A stretch of DNA of 36,547 nt from Herpomyces periplanetae (GCA_009733715.1 WMKJ01000121.1:1-36547); one strand, 5' to 3'. Shown: positions 1 through 11,749, counted from the first letter of the stretch. Program-made: numbers and translations. The notes: generated from the sequence alone by a model not told the origin.

Positions 1-153
1 CACGCGATCACATTCACTCAATCTTTAAACCGGCACAACGATAAGAAGATAGCGATCGTTAACTAGTTGCGCGGGCGCCAGTTTCGGTTTACAGGGTAAT
101 TTCCCAACTCCACCTCAAGTGCAATGAACGGGATGTTAGGGATGAAACTGCAA

Positions 154-2580
154 TCATCGCGGATATCGCAGGCCGAAGAGCGCATTCACCAGAATACTAG
201 TACACCGAAGGGCCAAGTGGTAAAGGAATCCAACAGGAGGGGAGGTGCATATAAAAGCACATGATAGAAAAAGAAGACTTACCAGACCAGCCAGGTAGAA
301 CACAGAATCAGACTCAATGCTAGCTTGAAATGTGGAAATGGTAAAGGATAAAAGTGTGAGACTTGAAGTTAAGTGCACGCAATAGATGCGCAAACCGGTC
401 GCAATCCGAAAAAGAAAAACAGGAGACAGTAATGGTAATTTTCAAAGAATGCGCGCACTCGGGAATTTGACAGAATAGCGGTTCAAACTTGTAACGATGG
501 GTTTAAACGTCGAGCAATTGCAGCAAGCTATTTTGCTAGAATGCGAAAAGTTTAGAATGATGCGCAAAAAGTAGAAAAAGAGGAGAATAAGGGAAGATGG
601 TTGACTATAAAAAGAAAGTAATTATATATCCGAGAGCGAAATGGGCGGTGTCAGATGGGATGGATGTTGCCTCATGAAAATATAACCATACTAAAGTTAG
701 GTTATACACGATATATAGCTTTGCGATTAAGATGGAGGACTGGTCCAAATTATGGATGCAAGCTATTTTCGGGGCAAACACCTTAAAAGCCCGTTGGCCC
801 GTTAAGAAAACCCGTATTAAAAGAAACAAAAACAATAAAAAGGATGAACTAACCCAGAAATACCTCTTTCGAGATTAGCTTGGCCAATCAAGCAACCCCT
901 AAGTCCAGGGTAAAAGGGAATGAGGGCGTCGACGGAGGCGGCGCAAGGGAGAAGGGGGAAGGGGTGGAATGAGAACTGACAGAGGGAACCAAGATGTGAA
1001 GAGACAAGCAATGCTGGCGTAAAGCTGAAGGATGTAGTGCAGTTTGTGTCTAAGGAGAAGGGAGGGGGAAATAATAGCGATTCGATAAAGCGGTAGGCAC
1101 ACGAAAACTTAACAGGGCTCCCGTAGTACTGATCAAGGCGCAAAACGTGCGTTATCAGGGCATCAAGAATGGGAATGAGAGGCGCGGGAGTCAGTAGGAT
1201 TCGAAAGTTTCCAAGAACAACTGATGCAACGATTAAGCGCGTGCAAGATGGCAATTAACAATTCAGTATTAATTGTAAGTGACCGTCAGCCACTTGGTAT
1301 GAGCGGTGGTAGTGAGGTTTGAATTAAGGAATTGGACACCGGCCGGCAATGAATACGTGCGATAGGGGAGAGTTTAGCGGCAGAATAAGAGACAAAGAAA
1401 TGTAGAACAGGTGAACACCACGCAAGGTAAAAAGTCGGTTTAGATGGGTAACGAGGGCACACTGAGAGACAAAGTGAAAACTTTGCTGCTTATATGAGTG
1501 CGTCAGGCGGTTGAACTAACGCAGCGGTAAAGTGATCTAATCTTAGTGACTAGATCAGGCCAAAGGACGGATAGTATGATTGGCCAATTGTGGATTGTGT
1601 TGATGGGCCGGCTAATGATGGTTAGATTGCACTAGACTACAAGAATGAGATTGGTATAAAGGTCAGAGGGTAGAATTTTAGTAGTGATATAAAAACATCC
1701 TACTTGCAAAAGGATCATTCAGCTTAATGTTGGGATGAGCTGATATGACGTATGAAGAAACCATAAATCACAAGACTTACAACGAATTGGATAAGTGTGA
1801 AGAACAGGAATTCGAGACAGCGACTCAAACGAGCAAGTTGTACTATTGACGAGTTCGCAAGTGTGGATGCGAGGTGTGTGTAAGGATGATAATACGATGA
1901 TTTTGAACTGTGGGTTAGAGAGAGGAGGTAATTGGTTAGAGAAGATCAAAAAGAGTACGTTAATAGAGGGGGGGGGAACGGTGGTAAAATTGGACTCAAG
2001 AGAAAATGAGAGGATGTGCCGTGTAATTTGCGCATGCGTACGAACATGTACGCGTATGTCCACCTTTTTATGTTTGAGGAAAGAAGTGTTTGGAATAGGA
2101 AAATGCACGCGTACGATTCTTTGATGGGTAATTAGCCACACGTATGAAGTTGTAAATTAGGCTAATCAGATTGACTTACCTGATGTGCTATGCACAGCAG
2201 AAAAATTGTCGGCGCTAAAGCCAAGTTTGGGCGCAGGTGAAGGAGTGAATAGTTTGATTACGGCGTACGGGTAGGCTGAAGGGGATCTCAGCCACGCGAG
2301 CTAAATGGGATATAAAATTGAGAAACTATTATGCGGCTTTGCAAAATAACGCAGGAGAAAGGGAAATGAGATGAGTGGGAGCGAGAGAGGTGTGTAGCTT
2401 GTAAGATAATGCCGAATGATTAAGTCTGGTTCCACACGCTTACCTCGAATTAAGCAGGACGAACGGACAGGCAAGCAAATTGTACAGGACGGAAATGAAG
2501 ATTATGAAGCAATTGGGTCCGATACGCTTGGGAAGCGTAGCCGTACGTGAGCAAACACAAGGAGCGTAGAGACGGTTAAG
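154..2580 (-). CDS. Probable multi-exon integral membrane protein (partial exon model)
   Basis: I do not recognise this family. The minus strand carries a chain of consensus splice sites joining short open segments in one consistent frame: exon 2580-2444 (donor GTAAGC), 2286-2180 (GTAAGT), 1842-1781 (GTAAGT), 1631-1521 (GTTAGT), then an exon starting at 1461. Joined, they read about 180 residues without a stop, rich in hydrophobic stretches (FIIFISVLYNLL, LEFLFFTLIQF, FYISLSLILPL), which suggests a polytopic membrane protein. Further hydrophobic open segments lie at about 1230-1120. The last two exons probably end at 283 (GTAAGT) and run 196-154, giving a C-terminus LVNALFGLRYPR and a TGA stop. 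The start codon and the exons between about 1400 and 300 are unresolved. The acceptor at 2287 is chosen only to keep frame; a better-looking TTTAG at 2301 is out of phase. The gene is unusually intron-dense compared with its neighbours. Confidence 0.4.
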
Positions 2581-3004
2581 CTAGAATGAGGATGGATAAG
2601 AAAGCGGAGACGGTGTAGAGAGAGAAGGTATACTCGAAGTTAGTGATGAGTGAATAGTGTTAATAGATGGGTGTGTATAGGCGGGTTTAGGGATTGGTAA
2701 AGTTAATGAACAAATGATTTACGGTAGTAGTAGTCTTGAGAATAGTAACGAATGGATATTAAAAACTAACGACAGTAGAGAAGAGAAGGTGAATTAAGTA
2801 GTCAAACGAAGCGGTAGTGACGGGGTTATATTTGCGTTGAGCATGCAAGTGTGAGCGTCGGGAGGTTCGCGTTTGTGCACTCCTACTCGCTTGCAAAAGG
2901 CCAAGTGTGGGTAGACAGCATAATTGATAGATTGTGTAAGCGAGGGTTTAATCGAACACAGTAAGTACGCTCACGCTATGGTACACTCTTTATTTGGTCC
3001 ATTG

Positions 3005-3022
3005 GATCGTGTTAACACGATC
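3005..3022. repeat. 18-bp perfect palindrome
   Basis: The sequence GATCGTGTTAACACGATC equals its own reverse complement. It lies in the intergenic region upstream of the leftward membrane-protein gene. It could be a binding site for a dimeric regulator, but nothing nearby identifies one. Confidence 0.8.
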
Positions 3023-3201
3023 ACAAATACACGAGTGTGCGCTATAAGCTATGTACGCACTCCAATGGGGCCCTCTAGCCCACGCCCACCGCGCAGTAGC
3101 CCTATCTTCGAGCGTGTGCGTGCACCAAGGAAGGTGCGGTAAACATTTGGTGGGACAAAATTAATTAAGTTTTGTTGAGATAAAATTATATTTTTAATGC
3201 G

Positions 3202-3220
3202 CACACACACACACACACAC
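3202..3220. repeat. (CA)n microsatellite
   Basis: An uninterrupted CA dinucleotide tract of 19 nt in intergenic DNA. It is a simple repeat with no sign of function. Confidence 0.95.
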
Positions 3221-6173
3221 GTTCACCTTAGCAATATTGTTAAATTAATGATGAGATGATGAAATTAGAAAGAGCGTTCGCCCAAAGATGAGTAAATTGA
3301 TAAGTGCGAGTGCTTGGGTGCGCACGGATTAATCCTACGGGTTAAGCCTACTAGAATAAATTAGATGACACTCCGGATTAGGAAGGGGAGAGAAGCCAGG
3401 CATTCCAGAATGGAAAGGGCCGGGTACATATTGGCAAGCTTATTGAAGATTGGGTAGTGGGCATGAGTGGAGCAAGGTAAGCGTGTGTGGGTGTGTCAAA
3501 TGGTGAGAAAGCGTATGGAGAAGGGGCGTGCGATAAACAGTTAAAACCTAGGATAGTCTATGGTACGGAAGGTTTAAGCATATAAAGAAGAACAGATGCA
3601 GGAATATTTCAAAAGGGTAGGGAGCGGGCGTAGAAATTTGGCAGTGTTAATTCACGTAGAAAATTGAAAGGGTTAGGGGAACGGGGTTAAGTGAGATAAG
3701 GCGTTACGACGCGAAAGACGTGATAGTTCGCAAATGGTTAGAGAGCGGAAGGTCAGGGTGAGAAGTTGACAGTTTATGAATGCAGGGCGTGAAGAGATTA
3801 ATTTATTAGAAATGGAAGTATAGGAATATATTGGCTGATATAGTGAATGAATGAGACGAAAAAAGAAAGTACAAATGAATATAGAAAGGAGATGAATGGC
3901 TTGGGTATATAGACTACGGTAAGATTAAATATGAAACAACGAGTGAGCTTGTTAATTGAGATTAATGTTTGGCGTGAATTATGCTAATAGAACATTGAAA
4001 AGGAATGTTGAATTAGTAAATAAAATTTAAATTAACATACACACTAACATGTAGAAATTGTCAGAGGCGAATAAATTGGGAATGAATGACTTGACGGTAA
4101 TTTAAAGTTTGTTTGGGATTGTTCCGGTGTTCGTACGTGTGGTTTATAAGGAATTATGCGTAGCGGTAGTGTATGTGTGGGTCGAGGGTGGGTAAAATTG
4201 AGTAATAAGGCAGAGTTAGTGTGGCAGTAGTATTTAATTATGTAATGAGTTGTAATGTAGATGTAAGAAACAAGTACGAGCGCGCGGGCGCGCCCATGGT
4301 TAGGACCAGTCAGTCAAAATTACAACAAACGGTAGCGGATCACATGTAAGCAAATGTGGAGTGTGGCGGTGTCTAAAGAAGTTGCTGAGGCGCGTGGGTA
4401 GGTGGATGGATTTATCGTGATAACGACGTACGCGAGACACGCGATAGATTAAGGGAAAGGAGTACACGGGTCTTAAGCCGGGAGAGAGGGGGCATTAGAA
4501 GACCACGCAATGCCGAGTGGAGCCAAGGAAAAGTGTACTGTAACAAGCTTGATTGGAGGTCCTGGTTGAATAGAATATAACTATTACGAAGCCTAATGAA
4601 GGAATGTTTATTAGGCTGTACGGAGCTGGATAATTAGATGTAATGGTAGTTAAGTCAAGATACATGAAAAAGTCCGTCTAGCATAACAAATAAAGGCAAG
4701 GTATATACCGATAGTAAATTATTGTACAAAATCTCACATTCCACGGTCGATGGCTACTCTGTTCTACTGCGTACTTGGCTTACTTATGGCGGTGAAGTGG
4801 GCGAGTGGAGGTAGGTTGATAAGTTGTCCGCCATTTTACGAATGTAGAGGCGGAAGGGTATAAGTTGTAAAGATAATGACAGGATTTACTAATGTGTGTC
4901 AAGTAGAAGGCAGCAGGATAGGTGATTTTGGGATAGCGGGGTAAAGATGTGGATGGTAAAATCACCACAAATAGATTTCACCAACGCTCACGATATACTG
5001 ATAATACGTATGACGGTGGGAGGTAAAGGTTCAGTTAGAGGTCATAGATGACCAGACTGATTGTGTTACGTTTATACGGACAGTAATTCCTTAATTATAC
5101 GATAATGGTAAGTAAAAGTGTAAAAATGGTATACATAACCGATGATCCACAGTGGTAACGAGATCAGCGTATACCGGCAGTGTTGGCGGAGAAATGTCAT
5201 GAGCTCATTTGGCAAAAGAGTAAATGCGAGCCGGGACAGTACGACATTCGTGAGTGAGGGCACGCGTTACGCTTGTGTTATCGTAACTTGCAAGCCTTGG
5301 TTAACGTTGTAGCCGGTGCACATCCGCGTATCGCACGTTAAACTAGAATATGCATGCGATGGGACATCCGGGAGAGAACACACTTCTCGAGTGAACATTC
5401 AAAACCTCATGAAAAGTAAACGAGAGGATTATCTGTACAATTTATGATTATTGTGAAACTACGGGAAAGTTAGACCTCCGGGACATAATGAATATACGGT
5501 TCAGTTTACAATTTGCTTCGTAAATTTGGACAGTCACGATAAATTATCGCAAGCCTATTGATTCGGTGTTTCAAAATGCACACACACGTTTGATACTTTG
5601 GTAAACTAAGAATTGTCTAGCTTGTTGATAAGTTACAAAATTTTGGTTTACTCGAATAATTAACGGCCTAGTACTAGCTGTAATGATTCATGCCAATTTG
5701 CATGATTCGCTGAAGAAAAAATTAGTACAAAGTTAACTCTACAGCATGCGTACGGCCCAAGGGATATTAAATATAGTATGATAACCTGGTATGAATCACA
5801 AGTTTTCCTTATACTTCACCAGCAAACATACTTATAATGTAACGATGTATAACGTAAGTTTGATGGAGATTATTGCAACTTATAAAGGTGGAAAAATATT
5901 TTCTATTCAAGTACACGATACTGGGCAAACGTTCAACACTTCGCCGAAAATACGGCAATAATAAACGTGCAAGTTTGACCGTATGCGACAAGTGATAGGA
6001 ACTGCAAACTTCAACATTGATGATCTGTCAACTTACACCTAAATCGGACTGTAGCGAAACTTGGAAATTTAAGGCTAATTAATACTTTAAGATCATCCAG
6101 CAGGGAAGAAGGGGTATGAGGTTTACAAAAGAATCTCGTGTTCCCGCCGTAAAGGAGTGTAAAAATAACCAAG

Positions 6174-8594
6174 TTAAACATGTGGTAAACCGTGGGACGA
6201 TGTATCATCAGCAGGAGGGGTTGCAGAACGTACATGAGAACCACATTCTTCCTGAAGCATTTGTTCAATCATCATATTGTATCTCGAGTCAACTTGGCCC
6301 TGAGTTTTGTCATTATTCGCATTTATATTTGTTAGAGGTTGATTGACTTGAGACTTAATTTGATCTTGATAGTCAAAATCATTGGGACGAGATTGAACAA
6401 TAACATCGTATCCTGGATCAGTTGTATGAATAGGACTGGAGGGAAGTTCAGTAGAATTTGTTCGACCATGATTAGGACTAACTTGTAAATTATTATTCTC
6501 ATGAATAACTTGATTAGGATGATCAAGACAACTGGAAGAATAAGATTCTTTATCACAAGCTGATAATCCTTGACTTAGCATCATCAAATCACCCGGTCCT
6601 ATGGTTGCTTTACACATACTCGATTCAACAGGAGGTTCGGGTGGCATGGTAGGTGTTGTACTTCTTCCATCTGAGATAATATCTCCACAGGGCGCTTCAA
6701 ACGGTACGTTAATCCCAGCAATGCTTTTAGGGGATCCCATGACTATACGAACCATTTCACTTTTTGATAAATTCGTATTAGTATTATCATAGGAATTACA
6801 ATACCCAATATGACCCGAATCCATGTTCGAACAGGTAGTCATGCTAGGGACAGAACCAGGACCAACATCATAATCATTCACTTGTCGATTAGCATTCATT
6901 CCATTTGACATAGCATTTATGGGGATTTTCCCGGGCGGATTAAGATCATTACAAGTGGTAATACGATATGCAAGGGTTGAATCATTTCCCAAAGTAGAAC
7001 CACATTGTGAATCCATTGGACTATCCCTTCGTTTATCCTTGGATTCATTATCACCAACTTTCCATTCTTGATCACTTTGTTTAGTAAGCTGTCCTTGACT
7101 AAATGTATCAAAACCACTTTTTAATTCACATTTACCATCTTCTCCATTCAAGCTTGGAGTTAACGTTGTAGCTGTATCTATACTCGAAGCGCACCCGGAA
7201 TTTCGTTTCTCAGAATAACTCGAATCAATTATAGATGATCTTTCACTTCCTAGAGAATTATCTTTAACATTTCCGCCCAGGATAGCTGGAGCAAGGGCAT
7301 CATCAGGTTCAGTAGTACGTGGACCGTCTCTAGGAGTAGTGGTAGACGATGGTTTCTTTGCACGGGTAGCCCTCAAAGCTTCACTGGTGGCTTGAAATGC
7401 TCGTTCTGCTTTAGCTTCAATTTCCTCTTCAGTCATGGGAACACCTGCGAATCCAGTTCCAGCACATCCAAAATCATAAGTTCCAAATTCAGCTGCACGT
7501 ATTGCCGGGGGTGGAGTAGATTTACCATTTGATCCATCCGGTTTATCCGAAGATTCAGTTTTACCAGTTCCACTAGGTGTGCTATCAGAGCTAATAGGTT
7601 TAGTCTTATTTGTTAAGGTAATTGGTTTTGTCTTGAAGACATCTGTAACTCTACCCGTAGTAGATACAGGAATTCCTCCATCATTACGACTTGTTATCAC
7701 ATACTTATTGGTAGTGGCTCGTTCTTCTTGCAATCTTGCTTCCATTCTACGAATGGTTGCAGCTACAGATGAGTTTGAGCTACTCATATTTCGTCGCGGT
7801 CCAGTAGCAGAAATAGTTGGTGTAGAGGAATCTCCGTAGGCTTTGCTTTTATCGTTAAAGTTACCAATAACACCGGAAACTGTTCCATTACCATTAACCT
7901 CAGAAACATGACGAACATCATCCGTTAGATTAGTTGTCTGTAATCTTTGAGCCAACTTTGCTACACTACCCTTGGCGGGTAAATGACTTTCATTTTGTGT
8001 GTGCATTGACGATGTCTTAACGTCATCTTCAATATCTTCAGGAGGGGGTTGAGCATGATCTGCTAGCATCCCGATGGATTGATTGACGATAGCAAGTTCA
8101 TTCCACTTTTCCAAAATGGCAAGATTAGCGATTATTTGTCCGGCTTTAACCAATACGGGCAAAGAATGGATGTCCCACGAAACATTTTGACGTGATGAAC
8201 TCTTGACAGTTTTGCCAGTAGCATCATCTAATGTTGAAACAGACGTGGGAATAGGAGAGGAGTTACCATCAACATTAGTGGTGGACGTCAAAGAAGATTC
8301 CAAATTACCCGACGACCGCGAAAGGGCTGCCTGCGTAGGTGAGGAACATTCATCACTATTCCCGTCACGGGGCAAACTTGCCAAATACTTTTGTCTTCGT
8401 AATGTTAACAAACGTTTTGCACATGAATTAACGGCAATATCAACCAGCGCGACGCACTTGACATCGTGAGCCGATAAAATTCCACACATCCGATTTGTCG
8501 CCGTATGTATATGAGACGATCCGGATGTTAACGATGTGAATAGGTAAAGGGTATCGGGGATATCATCCCATGCAGACAGAGATGTCAACGTCAT
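6174..8594 (-). CDS. Thioredoxin-fold (SH3BGR/glutaredoxin-like) fungal protein with long disordered tail
   Basis: An 806-residue ORF. Residues about 15-75 (TLYLFTSLTSGSSHI, then ATNRM, and a VDIA strand) resemble the start of a conserved filamentous-fungal protein with a thioredoxin/SH3BGR-like fold, as I remember that family. The matching second half, with the cis-proline segment SLPVLVKAGQ and EKWNELA, lies at residues about 140-170. About 65 low-complexity residues (76-139) therefore seem to interrupt the fold. No CxxC redox pair is visible, so a redox enzyme is unlikely; an adaptor or binding role is an inference. Residues 170-806 are Ser/Thr/Gly/Asn-rich with a short charged helix (MTEEEIEAKAERAFQAT) and look disordered. 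The ATG at 8594 leaves about 14 residues before the first strand. A possible donor, GTACGT, lies near the 3' end, so the last about 20 residues may be intronic. It is in tandem with the bZIP gene, 356 bp downstream of its stop. Confidence 0.6.
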   Translation of the reverse strand: MTLTSLSAWDDIPDTLYLFTSLTSGSSHIHTATNRMCGILSAHDVKCVALVDIAVNSCAKRLLTLRRQKYLASLPRDGNSDECSSPTQAALSRSSGNLESSLTSTTNVDGNSSPIPTSVSTLDDATGKTVKSSSRQNVSWDIHSLPVLVKAGQIIANLAILEKWNELAIVNQSIGMLADHAQPPPEDIEDDVKTSSMHTQNESHLPAKGSVAKLAQRLQTTNLTDDVRHVSEVNGNGTVSGVIGNFNDKSKAYGDSSTPTISATGPRRNMSSSNSSVAATIRRMEARLQEERATTNKYVITSRNDGGIPVSTTGRVTDVFKTKPITLTNKTKPISSDSTPSGTGKTESSDKPDGSNGKSTPPPAIRAAEFGTYDFGCAGTGFAGVPMTEEEIEAKAERAFQATSEALRATRAKKPSSTTTPRDGPRTTEPDDALAPAILGGNVKDNSLGSERSSIIDSSYSEKRNSGCASSIDTATTLTPSLNGEDGKCELKSGFDTFSQGQLTKQSDQEWKVGDNESKDKRRDSPMDSQCGSTLGNDSTLAYRITTCNDLNPPGKIPINAMSNGMNANRQVNDYDVGPGSVPSMTTCSNMDSGHIGYCNSYDNTNTNLSKSEMVRIVMGSPKSIAGINVPFEAPCGDIISDGRSTTPTMPPEPPVESSMCKATIGPGDLMMLSQGLSACDKESYSSSCLDHPNQVIHENNNLQVSPNHGRTNSTELPSSPIHTTDPGYDVIVQSRPNDFDYQDQIKSQVNQPLTNINANNDKTQGQVDSRYNMMIEQMLQEECGSHVRSATPPADDTSSHGLPHV

Positions 8595-8950
8595 GATTTT
8601 CCTAATTAGTATGAAAATAAATCGTAGATAAAGGTATCCTAGAAATTTCCTTTGCTTATACAGATTGTAAAAGACTAATAATAATGTTAACTATACGTTT
8701 TTATACGAACGAGCGAGCGTGTGAACGTGTGAACATGCATGTATGCATTAGTACGTCGAGGTAAGTAAAGCCGAAAGTGGGTAGACGAACCAGCCAACAG
8801 GCAACCAAATATGAAGTGTATAGCGTTAACAGTAATGTACATATACGTACAAACGTACGTATATTCCTCTCCTCCGTATAAGACAAACTTAAGGATAAAA
8901 TCGTCTAGACAATCCTAACTGTCCACATCTTAATGCACCAGAGACAGGTA
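8595..8950. other. Intergenic spacer with 10-bp hairpin
   Basis: A spacer of 356 bp between the bZIP stop and the start of the thioredoxin-fold gene, both on the minus strand. It must hold the 3' end of the first and the promoter of the second. It contains a perfect inverted repeat, ATATACGTAC, 4-nt loop, GTACGTATAT (8841-8864), which could be a hairpin in the bZIP 3' UTR or a dyad binding site. No other feature is evident. Confidence 0.6.
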
Positions 8951-10815
8951 TTAGCCGGATAAAAGTAGTTGCGGTGAAGGGGTAGAGGGCAAGTTTGATA
9001 TCTTAATATTGGGAGAAAGTATGGTAACCGACGGGTTGGATGAAGGCGTGAAAGTGGCACTGGGGGGATAAAATGAGTTGTAATTTGATGGTGGGGCAGC
9101 AGGAGGGTGAATAAAAACGGTTGAAGATTGGTTGTTAAGTGTACCAGGGGAAGAGGAGTTAGTTGATGCATGTATGGGTAGAGCGAGTGTAGCGTGTATA
9201 GCGTCTCTAACTTGAAATTCCTCGAGAACTGCGCCGAAACTGTTGCGGGGAAAGGAAGAGGGTTAGCGAGGTGTATCTGAGTTGGTAGATTTATGCGCGA
9301 TAAATTAACAATAATGATTATAAGTTTGAATGAATTAACTTACCCGTAACATCGAACTTTAGAACGTAAATCTTCCTTAAGAAAGGTAATATGTTCCATG
9401 GTGAATTGACCGAACCGAGGATGGGAACGAATAGCAGACCATGCCATAACCGGTGTTATTTCTCCGTTTAAGGGAAGAAGCCGTGAAAGATCCAGTAGTT
9501 TCACTAGATCAGGCACCGGTAAATCGGGCATTTTAAATGGAAGAAATGGTTGCGATGGTGGTGGTGGTGATGTGGGGTTTGATCTACCACTGACGCTAAT
9601 ATTCGTTCCGGTGCCGATACCACGGCTGTTATTCGTGGATACACTGATACTGCCACCAGTTGCGGTAGTAGAATTGATATGTGTAGTAACAGCAGTTTTA
9701 GTATTACCAATGGAATTCGGATTGGCTGTAGTATCTTGATGTAAATGAACGGATGTATGAACGTGAGAATTAGATGATGTAGATGGGGTACTAGGTGAAG
9801 TATGAGATGGTGATAATAGAACTGATTGACCAGGGCAAGTCGCCATTAGTACATGGCCGGATATCTCATCAGATTGTTGCGATTTCGTTAGTAGATATTG
9901 CATGTGATCCATGCAGGGCTGCTCCAAAGCCAGGACAAAATCAATGCCTATTTGATCATAATCAAGCGGAGAGAGTGGTGTTGAAGCAGAATGTACGGGA
10001 AGTGAAAGTAGTGAGCTTTGTGATTGAGTATAAGGTTGTATGGATTGAGATATTGAAAGAGGAGGTGGTAAGGGTGGTAGGGGTTGATGCAAATGCGATT
10101 GAACTAAATGTTGTTGTTGTTGTTGACGATGATGATGATGAAAAAATTGTGCTGGCGGATCGTGCGGCGGTGGTGGAGGTGGTGGTGGTGGAGGGGGTAG
10201 TGCTGGTATAAAATTTGTAGCATGATTAGATGATGAATCGTCAAAGCAAGACTTTTGGGGATAAATCGTCGATGGCGTAGTAATAGTTGTAGCCGGAGAA
10301 TTAACCGTTGCAAGGGATGAAGCAGAATTAATATTAGTGGATAATTGAGGTAACGGAGATGCTGAAGAAAATGGAATATTGTGAGCAAGTAGTAACTGTT
10401 TAGCAAGTAAGGCTTCCTGACGATAATAATCGCGCTCGCGCATTATCTGAGGAATTAAATCTTTAAAGCGAAGAATTTCTTGCTCTAAAGTTTTAATGTA
10501 AAGCTCCTTTCGTTCACGATGAGTTCTCTGAGCTTGTCGATTAAGCTCTTGACGCCTAGTTAAAGCAGGCTTGCTATCGGGTTTAGGACCACGACGTTTA
10601 GGAGTTTGACCATCTCGAGACTTGCCGGAAGTTTTATTGGATAAAACGCGGAATATAGAAAGATTGTCAAGCTCGGATACAGTTGAAGGAAGAGAAGAAT
10701 TAGCAAAAGATGAATTTGATATAGCCGGCAAAGCAGAGGAATTAATTGCGCTGGAAAAAGTCGTTAAGTTGGAGGTAGATGCGGATGCCGCCGATAATGC
10801 GGTATTATTTGACAT
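8951..10815 (-). CDS. bZIP transcription factor with conserved C-terminal domain
   Basis: Two coding exons, 10815-9344 and 9239-8951 (intron 104 nt, donor GTAAGT, acceptor CAACAG), give 586 residues. Residues about 86-140 form the bZIP: the basic region has the signature N-x-x-A-Q-x-x-x-R-E-R-K (N92, A95, Q96, R100-K103), preceded by the basic segment KRRGPKPDSKPALTRR and followed by an amphipathic helix. Next comes a low-complexity stretch with poly-Pro, His and Gln tracts (coded around 10110-10200), typical of activation regions. The C-terminal block HPRFGQFTMEHI..LKEDLRSKVRCYG spans the intron and continues FGAVLEEFQVRDAI; I know this block from other filamentous-fungal bZIP proteins, and its continuity across the splice supports the model. 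It should be a nuclear sequence-specific regulator, and family members often act in stress or nutrient responses. The target genes cannot be read from the sequence. A uORF precedes the start. Confidence 0.85.
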
Positions 10816-11749
10816 GATGAAACACGAGTCAGTGGAAATTCATACGAAGCGTTAGCATACCAACGGGTGCTGGAAAAGTATGACTTTTTATTCTTCGATC
10901 GCTGCATCACAGACGGCATTAAAACGATGCTTTGTCGGGTCGGGAACCGTTTCCTTGTTTTCCGGCCTCGATTTCACACTCAACCAAGAGGAGAGTCCAC
11001 TCAATTCCTTTTTCTTTCTTTATGCTTTAACCTCCGTAATTCCAAATACTTTGGCCCGCGTGCCCACGCCCCACATCATGAGCGAGAGTCTTTGCCACAT
11101 TTTCTTGATTTTCACTTGGTTTAGTGTCCACGATACATTTATAAAAACTATACGCTTTGCAGGTGGCGTAAAGGTTAATAATTCTGAATGGTTCACATGA
11201 AAATAGATTGGAGTTGATGAACCGTATATAGTAAGTTAAGTTGATGGTGAGTTTATCGAAAATGTTAAAACGGATGGGAACGAATAAGGGAATAAATATA
11301 AAGGTTCATTGACCTGCACTAATATGAACTTGACGGTCAGCACAAGACAATAATAAATGTGAAAGCGTTAATATAACTGTGCCGTTAAATCCCCCGTTAA
11401 TGAATAGTTTGGTCTGGTCTATTTCACCCGGTATTGCCTATTCATATCATATTAACGTGTATGTGCCTGTGTATATTTGTCGGTGAATTAGGCACCTGGA
11501 ATAACTCGGACCATTATCTGAAAAGTTCAGGGTGATAATACCCGAATTAAACCGTTAGTTGAACTTGTTGGAAAGGGGGGAAAGAATGGATAAAGTGCTA
11601 CGCTAGACAAAAGCTGATGATTCGGGATGTTTGATAAAAAGAAAGCGGAGCTTGAATAAATCTATATTTACCAGTTCCGGGATAAATTATTTAGTTATCC
11701 ATCTGATGAATTACTTGCTTGAAAAAATTGTGCTCATTCCATTACGTTC
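10816..11749. promoter_or_regulatory. Shared divergent upstream region (bZIP / acylpyruvase locus)
   Basis: A 934-bp region between the leftward bZIP gene and the rightward pair at 11750-13011, so it should hold both promoters. The first 380 bp is balanced to pyrimidine-leaning on the plus strand; the rest is AT-rich. Overlapping ORFs at 10867-11200 have no recognisable content. I see no clear core promoter element. Confidence 0.5.
10829..10858 (-). promoter_or_regulatory. 9-codon uORF just upstream of the bZIP gene
   Basis: An ATG at 10858 opens MLTLRMNFH and stops at 10829, only 13 nt before the bZIP ATG at 10815. A second in-frame ATG lies inside it. If it is in the transcript leader, ribosomes would meet it first, a layout known to control translation of fungal bZIP mRNAs such as GCN4/cpc-1. 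Whether the mRNA includes it is not known here. Confidence 0.5.

Larger units (their letters stand above)
2581..6173. other. Intergenic region, purine-rich on + strand to about 5300
   Basis: I see no supportable gene here. From about 2581 to 5300 the plus strand is strongly purine-rich, so the sense strand of the leftward gene is pyrimidine-rich, as seen upstream of several other genes in the window. It holds an 18-bp perfect palindrome (3005-3022), a CA dinucleotide tract (3202-3220) and a short CpG-rich patch (4280-4297). From about 5300 the composition becomes balanced and AT-rich and probably includes the 3' untranslated region of the 6174-8594 gene. Short ORFs (for example 2924-3142 and 4780-4968) look like chance. 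Confidence 0.5.

Noticed and set aside
1719-2141. 140-aa minus-strand ORF read as one protein
   Set aside because: Consensus splice sites at 1842 and 1781 cut through it and only that internal piece continues the membrane-protein frame; the rest is probably intron.
2924-3142. 72-aa plus-strand ORF ending in a Pro/Arg-rich stretch
   Set aside because: It is short, starts in a purine-rich intergenic region, has no homology I recognise, and spans the 18-bp palindrome.
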